Of a stretch of 64,000 nt of DNA, positions 22,555-33,335 are shown in pieces (position 1 is the stretch's first letter; every line of letters starts with the position of its first letter). Under the pieces are notes generated by a model. That model made no database searches. It saw nothing but the letters and a program-made list of their open reading frames with translations, and was not told the origin of the DNA. This DNA comes from Tetrastigma voinierianum. Lineage: Eukaryota > Streptophyta > Magnoliopsida > Vitales > Vitaceae. The stretch lies in assembly GCA_016808115.1 (NCBI GenBank), contig JAEQBH010000029.1, forward strand, positions 186,001-250,000. The letters are read 5' to 3'. The position numbers were made by a program, and so were the translations under genes.

Positions 22555-23718
22555 TGTCGTGACATAATCATAGAATGTCACGACATAATCACACATAATA
22601 ATAAGTGACATAATCTTAGAATCTTCATAGCGAAGCTGAGCAATCGTGAGAGGTGTCGCGACAAGTAGTGATATGTCACAACAAGAGACAAAGTTAGGCG
22701 AGTTGGAAGTTTAAAGATTTATCCGCGATTGTTGCGACATAATATGAAGGATTGATAACTGATGTTGCCAGCAAAAGGAAATGAATGTTGCGACTCGGCG
22801 AAATCGGAAAATGAGAACTATGTTGCGATAAATGGATTTTTATGTATAGCAGTAGCAGAAAGTTCTGAAGTGCTACCAGAATTTATGTCATGACATAAAA
22901 AAACATTGTTGTGACAAGAATGGAAGATCGAAGGCAAGAAGAATGTCGCGACATTCTTGTGCTTCATTGCAATAAAGATAAAAGCAAATGACAGTAAAGT
23001 TTTGTCAAGAACTGAAGAGAGACATAAAGAACAATGTCGCGACATAAAGAACTGAAGAGAGAAGAAAGAATGTCGCGACACAACAAAACTATGTCACGAC
23101 AGAAAATGGCATATTAAAGAGACAAGTCGAGTTAGTTGGTCTGACAAAGGTTTTGATGTTCTGTGAGCATTTCCAGAGAATAAAATGTTCAAGGCATGAT
23201 ATATGTCTCAACATTTCTAATATATGTTGCGACATAAAGTTCAAAGGATAGCATCGCAAGGCAAGAAAGCTATGTCGCGATAGCAAAAGTCTTATGTCGC
23301 GACAATCATAACATAATGTTGAGATTGAAATCTATCGCGACGTAGAAATTTATTGTCACTACAAAGGTTCAAAAGAACTACAAGAAGAATGTCGCGACAC
23401 AGAAATTTATTGTCGCGACACAATAAAGAGTAGCAAGGAAAAACATTTGTCGTGGCCAAAGTTTTTATGTCGCGACATACCATTCAAGTATTTACACTAC
23501 GAGGCATGAAAGAAATGTTGCGACATAAGACACTTATGTGCAGCAATTCTAAAGACTAATTTAAATTTTGAGGTTATGCGACATTTCCAAAGTATGGCGA
23601 TATAATTCAAAGAAAAAACCTGACACATTGTCCGCGACACTAACCTGCTACAAGCCACGACAAGATGGAGACCAAATGCCCAGCTACGGTGTAGCCGTGA
23701 CCTAGACATGTCGCGATA
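22555..23718. promoter_or_regulatory. TGTCGCGACA palindrome array, element C 5' LTR
   Basis: Exact TGTCGCGACA occurs at 22,654, 22,944, 23,035, 23,071, 23,295, 23,390, 23,411 and 23,468. About twice as many one- or two-base variants lie between them (for example TGTCGTGACA 22,555, TGTCACGACA 22,576 and 23,092, TGTCACAACA 22,674, TGTTGCGACA 23,225 and 23,516). Spacing is irregular, often 20-110 bp, and the array stops about 70 bp before the TATA box. The position suggests U3 enhancer or silencer sites. Confidence 0.9.
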
Positions 23719-23788
23719 AAGTGATCAAACTATGCTAATTTGGGAATCCTTTGCTTGACCTCAATTTTGGCCCATCATTTTGAAAACC

Positions 23789-23797
23789 TATAAATAG
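23789..23797 (+). promoter_or_regulatory. TATA box, element C 5' LTR
   Basis: TATAAATAG is followed by AAGCACATAGGGCACTATGTG. The same box is kept in LTR 6 (minus strand, 48,113-48,122) and at 63,426, and is damaged in the 3' LTR near 36,700. Confidence 0.7.
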
Positions 23798-25249
23798 AAG
23801 CACATAGGGCACTATGTGTAGCTTATCCGAACCTGGAACATCTAGGTAGCTGAAGTCTCCTTTGTATATTATTTTCCTTTTTATTTTTCTTTTATTTCTT
23901 TTTACCGATTTAGTTTAAGCTTAACATTTTAGCTAGTATTTTCTTTGGATTTGAGTAGTGATTTGGGCTAAAGTTTCGAGCTAGGTTCATCATAAAAATT
24001 TAGTTTTCATTACTGTCTGATTTCAATGGAATTTGGAAATTTTCTAGAGTTCATTTATCTCAGTTTTCTTGCAATTTTAGTGAATTTTCATGATCAGTTA
24101 GTCACTCTAATTTGTAATCCAGTTTTGAAATACTAAGCTCCCTCCGGGAATGGACTAGTGTTAGATCTTATTTTCTACGCAAATAAAAAGAATATCATAG
24201 TTAGAAATGCTTGGGTGGCTGGTGGTATTGTTCTTGAAATTAAGCATTCTTAATATTAGTAGCTTGTACCGAGGGAAAAGAATTTGTATCTTGCTTTACA
24301 GTTTCAGGGGCCCTCGGGTGACACGGAGATGGAATTCACGAGTATGGAGGAGCGGATTACTTGGGGGTATGTTAGACTAATATTATGGAACTAATGAACT
24401 TTGAAAGATTACTTTGGTAGATCACTAATTTACTCATGGTGTGAGGATTAGTTAGATGTGTATCAGTTTAATTGATTAGAGGTTTCTCCCCTGTCTAATG
24501 GAATGATCTTGATCCCGTATTGCCTCTCTAATCAAGAGGAGAGAGAACTTTGTGGAGTTGATGGGTGAGATACAGTACATTGGAGAAAGTTTGCATTATC
24601 CACATGCATAGAAATGGCAGTCTTCAGGTCTAAGAAATAGGTGTGAAATCTTTGGTTGGTTAAGGAGAAAAATACCCACTTCTTAGAAAGAGGATTCTAT
24701 CTTACAAGTAGCTCTTTAGACCCATTGACCTGGTAGGAATATGGTTCTCTAATTAGTGAAATGTATAGTGTATGGAGGAATCCAAACTATTCTACCTTTC
24801 ATCTTTGACAAGTTCAGATTTCAAACTAATGGCTGAACTAAGTTATAAAATGATGCAAAAATTGATAATTATACATTGATCTATTTCCCAGTGTTAACTT
24901 TACTCAGTGAACTCTCCAATCTAATTCATTTTAATTTTTTTGTTATAGTTATAGAATTTTAATTAGTCATCATTTCTTTAGTTTAAACAAATCAATTTTG
25001 TACTTTTGAGTTCAAATAGTAAGGATCTTGAGTAGTTGGGGTAATTTATCTTTGGATTTCTCAATAATGCTCAAGTAGAATACTTGGACTTATTTTTTAA
25101 AATCACTTTATTGCTTGTATTTGTGCACTTACGAAAATTGTTCATTAAAGCCCAAAAACTAAAATTTATATAGAGAAAAGATTTATACATTGAATGGAAT
25201 AGTGACATAAGTATTTTGGTTTATATAGAAAAGGTTATAAATGATCAAG

Positions 25250-25695
25250 TTTTTGGCGCCGTTGCTGGAGATTCTAAACAACTTTCGAGTAGCAGTGTCA
25301 AAAATAAATCATTAGGTTTAAACTTGTGTGTAAAAATTCATCAAGTTTTTAGCGCCGTTTCTGGGGATTCTAAACAACTTTCGAGTAGGAGTGTCAAAAA
25401 TAAATCATTGGGTTTAAACATGTGTCTCAAGTCATCAAGTTTTAGGCACCATTGTCGGGGATTCTAAACAACTTTTGAGTAGCAGTGTCAAAAATAAATC
25501 ATTGGGTTTAAATCTGTGTAAAAAATCATCAAGCTTTTGGTGCTGTTGCCGGGGGGATTCTAAACAACTTTCAAGTAGCAATGTCAAAAATAAATCATTG
25601 GGTTTAAACTTGTGTCTCAAATCATCAAGTTTTTGGAGCCGTTGTCGGGGACTTTAGTTAGTCTTTAGTAGTCGTGTTAGAAGTTTGTCCATACA
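25250..25695 (+). repeat. Tandem PBS-leader units U1-U5
   Basis: Five units of about 95 bp each open with a version of TTTTTGGCGCCGTTGCCGGGGA and continue TTCTAAACAACTTTCGAGTA, a GTGTCAAAAATAAATCATT step and TTTAAACTTGTG. The PBS-like cores start at 25,254, 25,350, 25,444, 25,538 and 25,634. Core identity to the tRNA-Asp complement differs between units, with changes such as TAGCGCC, AGGCACC, TGGTGCT and TGGAGCC. Confidence 0.9.
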
Positions 25696-25701
25696 ATTTT
25701 T

Positions 25702-25719
25702 TAGCGTTGTTTTCGGGGA
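25702..25719 (+). promoter_or_regulatory. Primer-binding site of element C (sixth copy)
   Basis: TAGCGTTGTTTTCGGGGA lies six bases after the inferred LTR end and is followed by single-copy leader sequence. It has diverged from the tRNA-Asp complement TGGCGCCGTTGCCGGGGA. By position it is the site that primed minus-strand synthesis. Confidence 0.6.
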
Positions 25720-26096
25720 TTGAAAGAAGAATTTAAATATCAATATTCCAACAAAAAAGAGAATTTCTAATTTGGACATTTTTCTCTGTTATCAAAAATT
25801 TCAGAAAATTTACAAAATAGTTTTAACTGCAGTAGCTGAGTAAGCTACTAAAAATGTTTTATGAGTTGATAGTGATATAATTGTTTTCCACTGATTTCAT
25901 TTGATCTTAGTGTGTTTCCATTTCAGGAAGATCTCATAGGCCTAGAAAACTAGAAGCAGAATTGCTGCCTTTGGACACAAATTTGGTGAAGACATTGAGA
26001 AATATGAAGAAAGTTCAAAGTGTTAAATCAGCAGTATTAGCAGAGCAGAGAGAGATACAACAAAACACTCAGGAAGAAGTAATAGTAGAGAGGCCT
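25720..26096 (+). pseudogene. Element C leader and N-terminal gag fragment
   Basis: After about 200 bp of leader, the plus strand reads RSHRPRKLEAELLPLDTN and then VQSVKSAVLAEQREIQQNTQ. It stops at about 26,097, where the reading passes straight into RNase H sequence. No capsid block, zinc knuckle, protease or RT follows. The breakpoint removes several kilobases relative to element D. Confidence 0.6.
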
Positions 26097-27707
26097 TAAA
26101 GGCAAAGGTTATGCCAGCAAAACCTTCAATGAGGCACAAGAGAACTACTCTACCAATGAAAAGGAGATGTTGGCTATGGTGTTTGCTTGTGAAAAATTCA
26201 GGCCTTACATATTGGGGTCCCATGTTATCATACACACTGATCATGATGCAATTAAATATCTGATGACAAAGAAAGATGCCAAACCAAGACTGATCAGATG
26301 GGTATTGCTGCTGCAAGAGTTTGATTTAGAAATCAAAGACAAGAAGGGTAGTGAAAATGTGATAGTTGATCACTTGTCTATATTAGAAAAGCTTACTGAA
26401 GTGGAAAAGGGAATTGAAATAGCAAAAAAAATTCCATATGAGAAACTTTTTCAATTATCAATCCAAGTACCCTCGTATGCTGATATTGTGAATTACTTAG
26501 CTTGCGGAATTATTCCACCTAAGTTCAACTACCAACAAAAAAGAAAGTTGAGAACTGATAGCATATTTTATATATGGGATGACCCCCTACTTTTCAGAAG
26601 AGGAGCATATTTGATTATCAGGAGAAGTGTACAAGAAATAGAACAAGGTAAAATTCTTGATAAATGTTATGCATCACCATATAGAGGACACTTTGCGGGA
26701 GATAGAACAACCCATAAAATTCTCCAATCAGGTTTTTGTTGGCCTATTCTATTCAGAGAGTGTTTTTAATGGGTGAAACATTGTGATAAATGTCAGATAA
26801 TAGGCAACATAAGTAGAAGAAATGAGATGCCCTTCTGAGAATCTTACAGTGGTGTGATTTTTTTATGTAAGGGGGATAGACTCATGGGACCTTTCCCATC
26901 CTCATTTTGGAAATCTATACATTCTCTAGCTGTGGATTATGTATCAAATGGGTGGAAGCAATAACTTATCCTAGAAATGATGTGACCACAGTCGCGGGTT
27001 TCACATTAATATTTTAGAAGATTTGGATCACCGAGAACAATCATTAGTGATGAGGAAGCCATTTTGCAAATATAAGTGTTTACAAAATTCATGAAACAGT
27101 CTGAGAATTAGACATAAAGGGTTGGCTTATCACCCTCGGAGTCAATAGGAAAACTAGGAATTTCCAATAGGAGATAAAGGAATTCGAAAACAGTGAATTC
27201 GAAGCATAAAAACGATGCATAAAGCTAGATGATGATTTGTGAAACATTGAGCATGACACAAAACTCCCATTAGGTCCCCCTCTGAAGAATAGTATTTGAA
27301 AAAGGCATCATCTCAGTAGAATTGGAATACAGAATATATGGGCTATCAAGAAATTGAATTGTGACTTCCAAGATGCAAAGGAAGAAAGATTACTCCAATT
27401 GAATGAATTGGAAGAATTGAGGAATGAAGCTTATGATAATGCCATAATCTACTAGGATAAGACAAAGAAGTGGCATGATCAGAAAATTATGAGGAGAGAA
27501 TTCAAAGTAGGAGAGCTAGTCCTGCTGTACAATTCCAAGCTCAAGCTATTTCTAAGAAAATTGAAGTTAAGATGGAGTTGTCCTTACACAGCAGTTGCAA
27601 GTACACCTTTGGAGCAGTGACATTGAAAACTAAATATGGAAATGAGTTTAAAGTGAATGGTAAGAGATTAAAACATTATCTTAGAGTGAACATAAATGAA
27701 GATTAGT
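26097..27707 (+). pseudogene. Element C RNase H and integrase (broken)
   Basis: A 200-codon open stretch (26,167-26,769) carries the end of RNase H ([20 protein letters not shown], then [20 protein letters not shown]) and the start of integrase ([20 protein letters not shown]). A stop follows at FRECF, then HCDKCQIIGNISRRNEMP completes the zinc-binding H-H-C-C set. Later pieces (SLAVDYVSN, SPRTIISDEEA, an AYDN...KKWHDQ segment, a NEFKVNG end) are scattered over three frames to about 27,707. The second catalytic Asp is kept; the Glu region is not readable. Confidence 0.85.
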
Positions 27708-27795
27708 TCCAAATTTAGAAGAGATGGTAGACTTTTGCTGAAATAAAGCATTTTACAGCAAATGTCTATCTAAAGACATAAAACATGAGCAGCTA

Positions 27796-27813
27796 CTTGG
27801 GAGGCAACCTAAG
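27796..27813 (+). other. Conserved post-pol hairpin, element C
   Basis: CTTGGGAGGCAACCTAAG, preceded by GCAGCTA, matches element B exactly in its 18 core bases. It lies about 90 bp after the end of pol. Confidence 0.65.
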
Positions 27814-28686
27814 AAAATTTTAATTTTCATAGTTAAATTGATTTTGATAAATTTTGTGTGTTTGAAGTTTAGTTTTAATTGTTTGAAATTTTATTGTGTG
27901 ATTTTGTTGACTTTTCAGGACGATGAAGCTAAAATTAGTGATGGATTTTATTTAGAAGCATTCTTTCTTAAACTCATTATGCAGAAAGTGTTACAAGGGG
28001 GAGTCTTTCTTTTTCCCTAACTTGTTATTTAAGGATAATGAATAGTTGATGATAATCAAACTTGTTCTTTTTCCCTAAATTTGTTGTGCCCATTCCTTGA
28101 ATATTTTGATTATCATCATGTTTAATGATACTGAATGAAGAAATGAGTGCACTATTCATACTTGAATTGAGGTTCTTTGCTGTTAGACATGTCTTCACAA
28201 GTATGATGTCAGTGGTTTGAATGCATTGCATACTATTTTGTGTGTTAATTGGTTGAAAATGTTAAATTTGCAATTTTGAGGAAAATGCACTGCCTTGTCA
28301 CGACATTCTTTCTTTTTGTTGCGACATTATTTTTGCTTTATCGAGACATTATTTCTCTTTATCGCAACAAAGATTGCTCTAGACTTTTATATATTGCAGG
28401 AAATTATGTCATGACATAATACTTTATGTCTTGACATTATTTTACTTCACCAGGGTATAATTATGTCCCAACATAATACCCTATGGAATTTCATAAGTTT
28501 TAAAAAAAAAACCCTAGGCTATTGTTTTGTCGCGACAATTTAAAAAACATAACAAATCATTTGGCCTAAAAAATAGAGAACCTCAAAGGTTGAAATGCCC
28601 ACTTTCTCATACAATTCATCTACTTTCACCAAATTTGTCTCTCATCTTCTTTTGAAAACCCTAAATCCCTAAACCAGATTTCAACC
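27814..28686 (+). promoter_or_regulatory. Element C gap between pol and third ORF, with TGTCGCGACA variants
   Basis: The stretch has no credible coding region. At 28,296-28,545 there are about eight degraded palindromes, including TGTCACGACA (28,297), TGTTGCGACA (about 28,317), TGTCATGACA (28,408) and TTGTCGCGACAA (about 28,528). They end about 150 bp before the third-ORF start codon. The layout parallels the LTR, where the same sites precede the promoter. Confidence 0.65.
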
Positions 28687-30093
28687 ATGTCTGAACCATC
28701 GAATCTGATTCTGAACTTGAATGAGATAATGGAAGAACACGCTGAGAATGAAGAAGAAGCCAATATGGAGCTTCAATCATAAAATGTTCAAGAAGATAGA
28801 CCAGCGAGAAACGAAACGAAAGCATTCACGTGAAGGATGAAAAGAGGAATGCTAAAGAAAGCAGGCAAGGGCAAAGAAGAGGAAGTGAGTGAGTTTATTT
28901 CAAATAGTGCTTTTGTCTTATGGGAGAAGAATCTGAAGGAAAAGGATTTCATTATTGAAAGAGGGTTCAACAAGCTTATCTCACCCTTTATTAAAGTGAT
29001 TGAGAAAAGAGGGCGGCATTGACTTTACGAGCACAAAGCACATGGTTTTGTGGTATTAGTCAAGGAATTTTATGCGAACATAATTAGAGATGAGAGAGAA
29101 CCGCATTTATGTCGGAGGAAGTGGCTATCTTCGATCAGAGAAGATAAATGAACTTTTAATCTAAAGTTGAAAAGATGGTCTGATTCAAGAAATTGTTAAA
29201 TGAGCCAGAGTATTAGAGAATTGTAGACTTAAGGGAAATGGAAGTCAACAAGGAAAACCCCACATGAATCCATTGCAAGAGGCTCATTAACAGAGGAGGC
29301 TAAGGTATGGTTTTACTTTTACAATTCAGTCCTCTTGCCCTCCAAACATCTTAGTACAGTGAGAAAGAATGAGCTAATACTCTTGTATGCATTCTTTGAA
29401 GGAGTATGAGAACAATTTGGGCAGAATGTTTAAAACTCCATTCGAGTTTACTTTCTGAGTAAATCTGAGGTCGATCCCACACCCAGGAACAATCACTAGA
29501 CTTTGCATCATAGGAGGTGTGAAAGGAACTTGGGAAGAAGAAACATGTCCTAGAGCTTCTCCTCGGACATTGATTGGAATCACCAAGGGTCCAAAGAATA
29601 AAGGCAAGGAGAAAGAAGTAGAAATTGAAGAAGAGGAAGGGGATGATAGAGAAGTAGGCAAGCCCATTTGAAAGCCAGAATTCAAGAGAGACAAGAGAGG
29701 CGGAGGGCTTGAGCCCCATTTTGGAGATTTATCTCCGGATGTCGAAGATATTCATCAGAGTTAATTTGAGAGCTTAAAGTGATAAACTGACAATGCGAAA
29801 TGATGGAATGTTGAAGTTATGAAGACCAAAAAGTGCGGGAAAGGGATAGACAACTAAAATTCCAACTGCAATTGAGAGATGAGTATATGGATGCAAGCTG
29901 AAAAGAAGCGATCAAAATTTGTAGCATGCACTCAAACAAATAGATAAAGAGTGGAGGGATTAGCTAGATAGAAAAGAAAGATAATTAAGAGAAGAAGTCA
30001 AGGCAAAGAAAAAAGCTTTCATTTCAGACCAGTTGAAAAGAGACAATGAGCTCCTGAAGATAATGAAAGAGAGAGAGGATGCAATGGAGAAGA
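28687..30093 (+). pseudogene. Element C third ORF, first part
   Basis: The frame opens MSEPSNLILNLNEIMEEH and continues with an acidic region, then KEKDFIIERGFNKLISPF, HKAHGFVVLVKEFYANI and a long degraded core. A second acidic stretch (GKEKEVEIEEEEGDDREV) follows, then a charged coiled-coil-like tail ending ELLKIMKEREDAMEK at solo LTR 2. The KEFYAN motif and following layout match the putative plant transposon protein domain seen after pol in Athila elements. Many stops are present. Function is unknown. Confidence 0.65.
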
Positions 30094-30148
30094 TGTTCAG
30101 ACCTTTTTCTATATACCAAATTTGTCAATGCTACCTAGGATTATTCAG

Positions 30149-30248
30149 TCCTTGGCAACGACACCAAAAAATTGTTCAGACCTTTTTGTTAGGTACCAAA
30201 TTTCTATCATTGCTACCTAGGACTATTCAGTCCCCGACAACAGCGCCA
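30149..30248 (-). repeat. Two PBS-like units within the end of solo LTR 2
   Basis: On the minus strand TGGCGCTGTTGTCGGGGA (30,231-30,248) and TGGTGTCGTTGCCAAGGA (30,149-30,166) are 82 bp apart. Each is followed by a nearly identical leader ending GGTCTGAACA. The second GGTCTGAACA is the LTR terminus itself. Confidence 0.9.
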
Positions 30249-31714
30249 AAAACTTGCTTAGATTGAGAATTATAAAATAATGTTTTTCGATATGTATGTA
30301 ATTTCTTACAAGTTTATGTTAGGTCTAATTCTCTGCAAGTGCATAGGTCATACAAGTAATAAAGTGGATTTTAAGTCTAGATATCATTCCTACGAGGATC
30401 TTATGAGGGATCTAAGATCAATTACCCCTGCTACTTAAGATATTTACTGTTTCAACTCAAAAATACAAATTGATTTGATTAACTAAGAACGAATGAATGA
30501 TTACAATTTTATAACTATAACAACAATTCAAAATAAATTATAATTGAGAGTTCATTGAGTAAAGTTAACATTGGGAAATAGATCAATGTATAATTATCAA
30601 TTTATGCATCATTCTACAATGTAATTAAGCCATCAGTTTGAAATCTGAACTTGTCAGAGATGCAAGGTAATATGGTTTGGATTCCTCATACACTATACAT
30701 TTCACTAATTAGAAACCATATTCTTTCCGGACACATGGGTGTCAGTTACTTAGCAGGATTTAATCCTCTTTTCTAAGATGGGTATTTTTCGCTCGTGCTT
30801 CATACCTTATTCCTAGTCACTGAAGGAGTGCTGCTATAGATAGGATGTGCAAGCCTTCTCGATCCTTAGGTATCTCATCCTACTAATTTGAGTAAACTCG
30901 ATCTCATTGATTATATCTATATTAACATGGGATCGAGATCATTTAATCAACCCAGAGGAGAAACCTCTAATCGGTGGCGATACATCAACCAACTAATCCT
31001 CAATTTCTGAGTAAATTAGTGATCTATCAGAGTAATCTTTTAGAGTTCATTAGTTCCATAATGTTAGTTTAGCATACCCCTAAGTAATTGTTCCATACTC
31101 TCAGGAATCTCCATCTCTGTGTCACTCAGAGCACCTCCAGGAAATCAGAGTAAGATTTAGTTCTTTTCTAGGTATAAGCTACTAATATTCGGAATAGTTA
31201 ATTTAAAAAACAACACTAATTAAATAAATTCAAAGTTCTAATGATGACATTCATTCAAGTTGTGCAGAAAAATGATAACTAATCATCAGTTCGTTCCTAG
31301 AGGGAGCTCTGTGCAAGCAGTTACAAATAACGTGACTAAGCGTCCAAGGAAAATTCTTGAGAGTACAATCAAAGCTGAAATAAATGAACTCCATAAATTT
31401 CAAACTCCATTGAAAATAAAATGATATGAAAACGAGAATTTTACAATGAACCCATTTCCCGAAACTTCAGCAATCTTTACTTAAATCAAAAGAAACTACT
31501 AGCTAAAATGTAAGCTAAAACTAATCATGAAAAAAGAAATAAAGAAAAATAAAAATAAAGGATATATAAGGAAAATCCAGCTACCGAGATGTTCTGGTTT
31601 GGCTTTGAAATTCTGTAGTACCACTATGTGCTTCTAATTATAGATTTTAAAATGATAGGCCGCACTTTGAGGTTGAAATTGTGGATCCCTTAAAATTGGC
31701 CCAAGTGGCGTCTT

Positions 31715-32860
31715 TGTCGCGACATGGAAAATTATGTCGTGACATTGCTTTGTTTCTCCTCCATCTTTTCGCCGTGGCTTGCAGTGTTATGTCATGACAG
31801 TGTTCTTTGCCTTTTTCTGAAATTATGTCGTGACATAGTTTGAAAATGTCGTGACAGAGCTTAGCTAAATTTGTTTGATAATTGTTGTGACATAGAAAGC
31901 TTTATTGCGAGAAAGTTTCCTTCTTACTGCTCTTGATTGTGTCATGACATAAAATTTCTGTGTCATGACAGAGTGTCTTAGCTTTCAGCTTTGTTTTATG
32001 TCGCGACATAATTTTGGAGTGTTGTGACATAAATTAACTCTTTTGCTCTAACAGTGTCGTGACATTTATCGAAAATGTTACGACATTCTGTAGTTCTCTT
32101 CTAGGCACTTCTCTTCAATTAATGTCCTGACATAGCTTCCGATTGTCACGATAAATATCTTTGCCTTTAGCCCTTCATTATGTCGCGACATAAATTTCTG
32201 TGTCACGACATTCTTTCTGTAGTTCTTCTTTATCTTTATCACGACAATGAAGTTCTATGTCGCGACAGAGTTCCTTCTTAGCATTATGTTATGATTATCG
32301 TGATATAAAACTTCTCTGTCGTGACATAACCTTCTTGCCTTGCTATGCTGACTTATGAACTTTATGTCGCGACGTACTTTGAAAATTTTGCGACATATTT
32401 CCTGCCTTGATCTAGTCATTCTCTAAAATATTTGTTGCAGCATAAAAACCTTTGTTGCAACCAACTTGTTTTGTCTTGTTCCTTTAGTTTGCCATTTTAT
32501 GTCGCGACATAGTTTCGTTGTGTCATGACATAAATGTATTGCCATTTTCTTTGATCAATGTCGTGACATTCTTCTGCTCTGTCGTGACATTCTTCTTCAG
32601 GAACTTCTTAGACAATGTTGCGGCATAAAGATCCATTGCGACATAAAATTCTTTTTTGCAACATTTATCATTAAATCCTTCTCATATTATGTTGTGACAA
32701 AGTTGTGAAATGTTGCGACAATCTTTACTTCCAACTTAAACTCAGCTTTTTCTTATTGCGACATATCATTATTTGTTGCGACATAGCCCTGCTGGTTGCC
32801 TTGAGCTTATGTTGCAACATTCTGGGATTATGTCAGGACATTTTGAGATTATGTCGCGAA
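31715..32860. promoter_or_regulatory. TGTCGCGACA palindrome array, solo LTR 2
   Basis: Exact copies start at 31,715, 31,999, 32,181, 32,258 and 32,500. Some thirty variants fill the rest, nearly all explained by CG to TG/CA changes. It is the densest stretch in the window. Confidence 0.9.
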
Positions 32861-33039
32861 ATTTCTGCCTTAGCCAATTTTTTTCTTCTTTTCTTGTTGG
32901 ATTTGCTTTTTTTGTATTCAAAACCTACAAAACATAAAGTTGGTGATTATTCCATAATTCTGCATTAAAATGAATCATAAACTGTTGAAAAAATGCAAGA
33001 AAAATAGTCTAAAAATAGACGAGTTTATGACTCATAAGA

Positions 33040-33335
33040 AGAATACATTGCAAAAGGCAAATTCCTTTGGATATTTATATAAGGAACATCAGAAGGAAAT
33101 CAAGCTCCTCATAGAAAAGAGGGATAAGGAGATGGAAGCAACCCTCAACTACAAGGAAAAATTATGGACATAGAGCTTAGATATGGTCATTAACAATTTG
33201 ATCAAGATGTACTATGCCTAAGGTGAATTTGAGGGAGTCCTAAACTCTATTGGGTAGAGAAATAATGATCTTATTAGCCAAATGGCTCTCTCAATGGAGT
33301 GAGTACACCCCGACAAAGAGGAAGGTGGCAAGGCT
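33040..33335 (+). pseudogene. Element C third ORF, C-terminal part
   Basis: Immediately after the duplication the frame resumes NTLQKANSFGYLYKEHQKE and EIKLLIEKRDKEMEATLNYK, a Lys/Glu-rich helix likely to form a coiled coil. After a stop, diverged sequence (DMVINNLIKMYYA) continues to about 33,300. It fits the tail of the ORF begun at 28,687. Confidence 0.6.

Larger units (their letters stand above)
22386..25695 (+). repeat. Element C 5' LTR with five PBS-like units
   Basis: The LTR starts TGATCCACAAACTCATC (sisters: TGATGAGTCTTAAACTCAT) and I place the end at CCATACA, 25,695, just before the sixth PBS copy. Order inside: a palindrome array at 22,555-23,718, a TATAAATAG box at 23,789, an AT-rich transcribed part, then five tandem PBS-leader units from 25,250. 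The length is about 3.3 kb. The core matches 35,349-38,150 and the reverse complements of LTRs 1, 2 and 6. Confidence 0.8.
30094..33034 (-). mobile_element. Solo LTR 2 (TGTCGCGACA family) inside element C
   Basis: It is flanked by GAAGA (30,089-30,093) and TAAGA (33,035-33,039), a 5-bp duplication with one change. Removing the LTR and one flank restores an in-frame AMEK-KNTLQK reading of the host element's third ORF, which fixes the ends exactly. In element sense it starts TGAGTCATAAACTCG and ends GGTCTGAACA. It contains a palindrome array at 31,715-32,860 and two PBS-like units at its 3' end. Confidence 0.9.

Noticed and set aside
22555..23718. CRISPR-like array of short palindromic repeats
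   Set aside because: The repeats are only 10 bp, spacing is irregular, variants are frequent and the context is a plant LTR promoter region.
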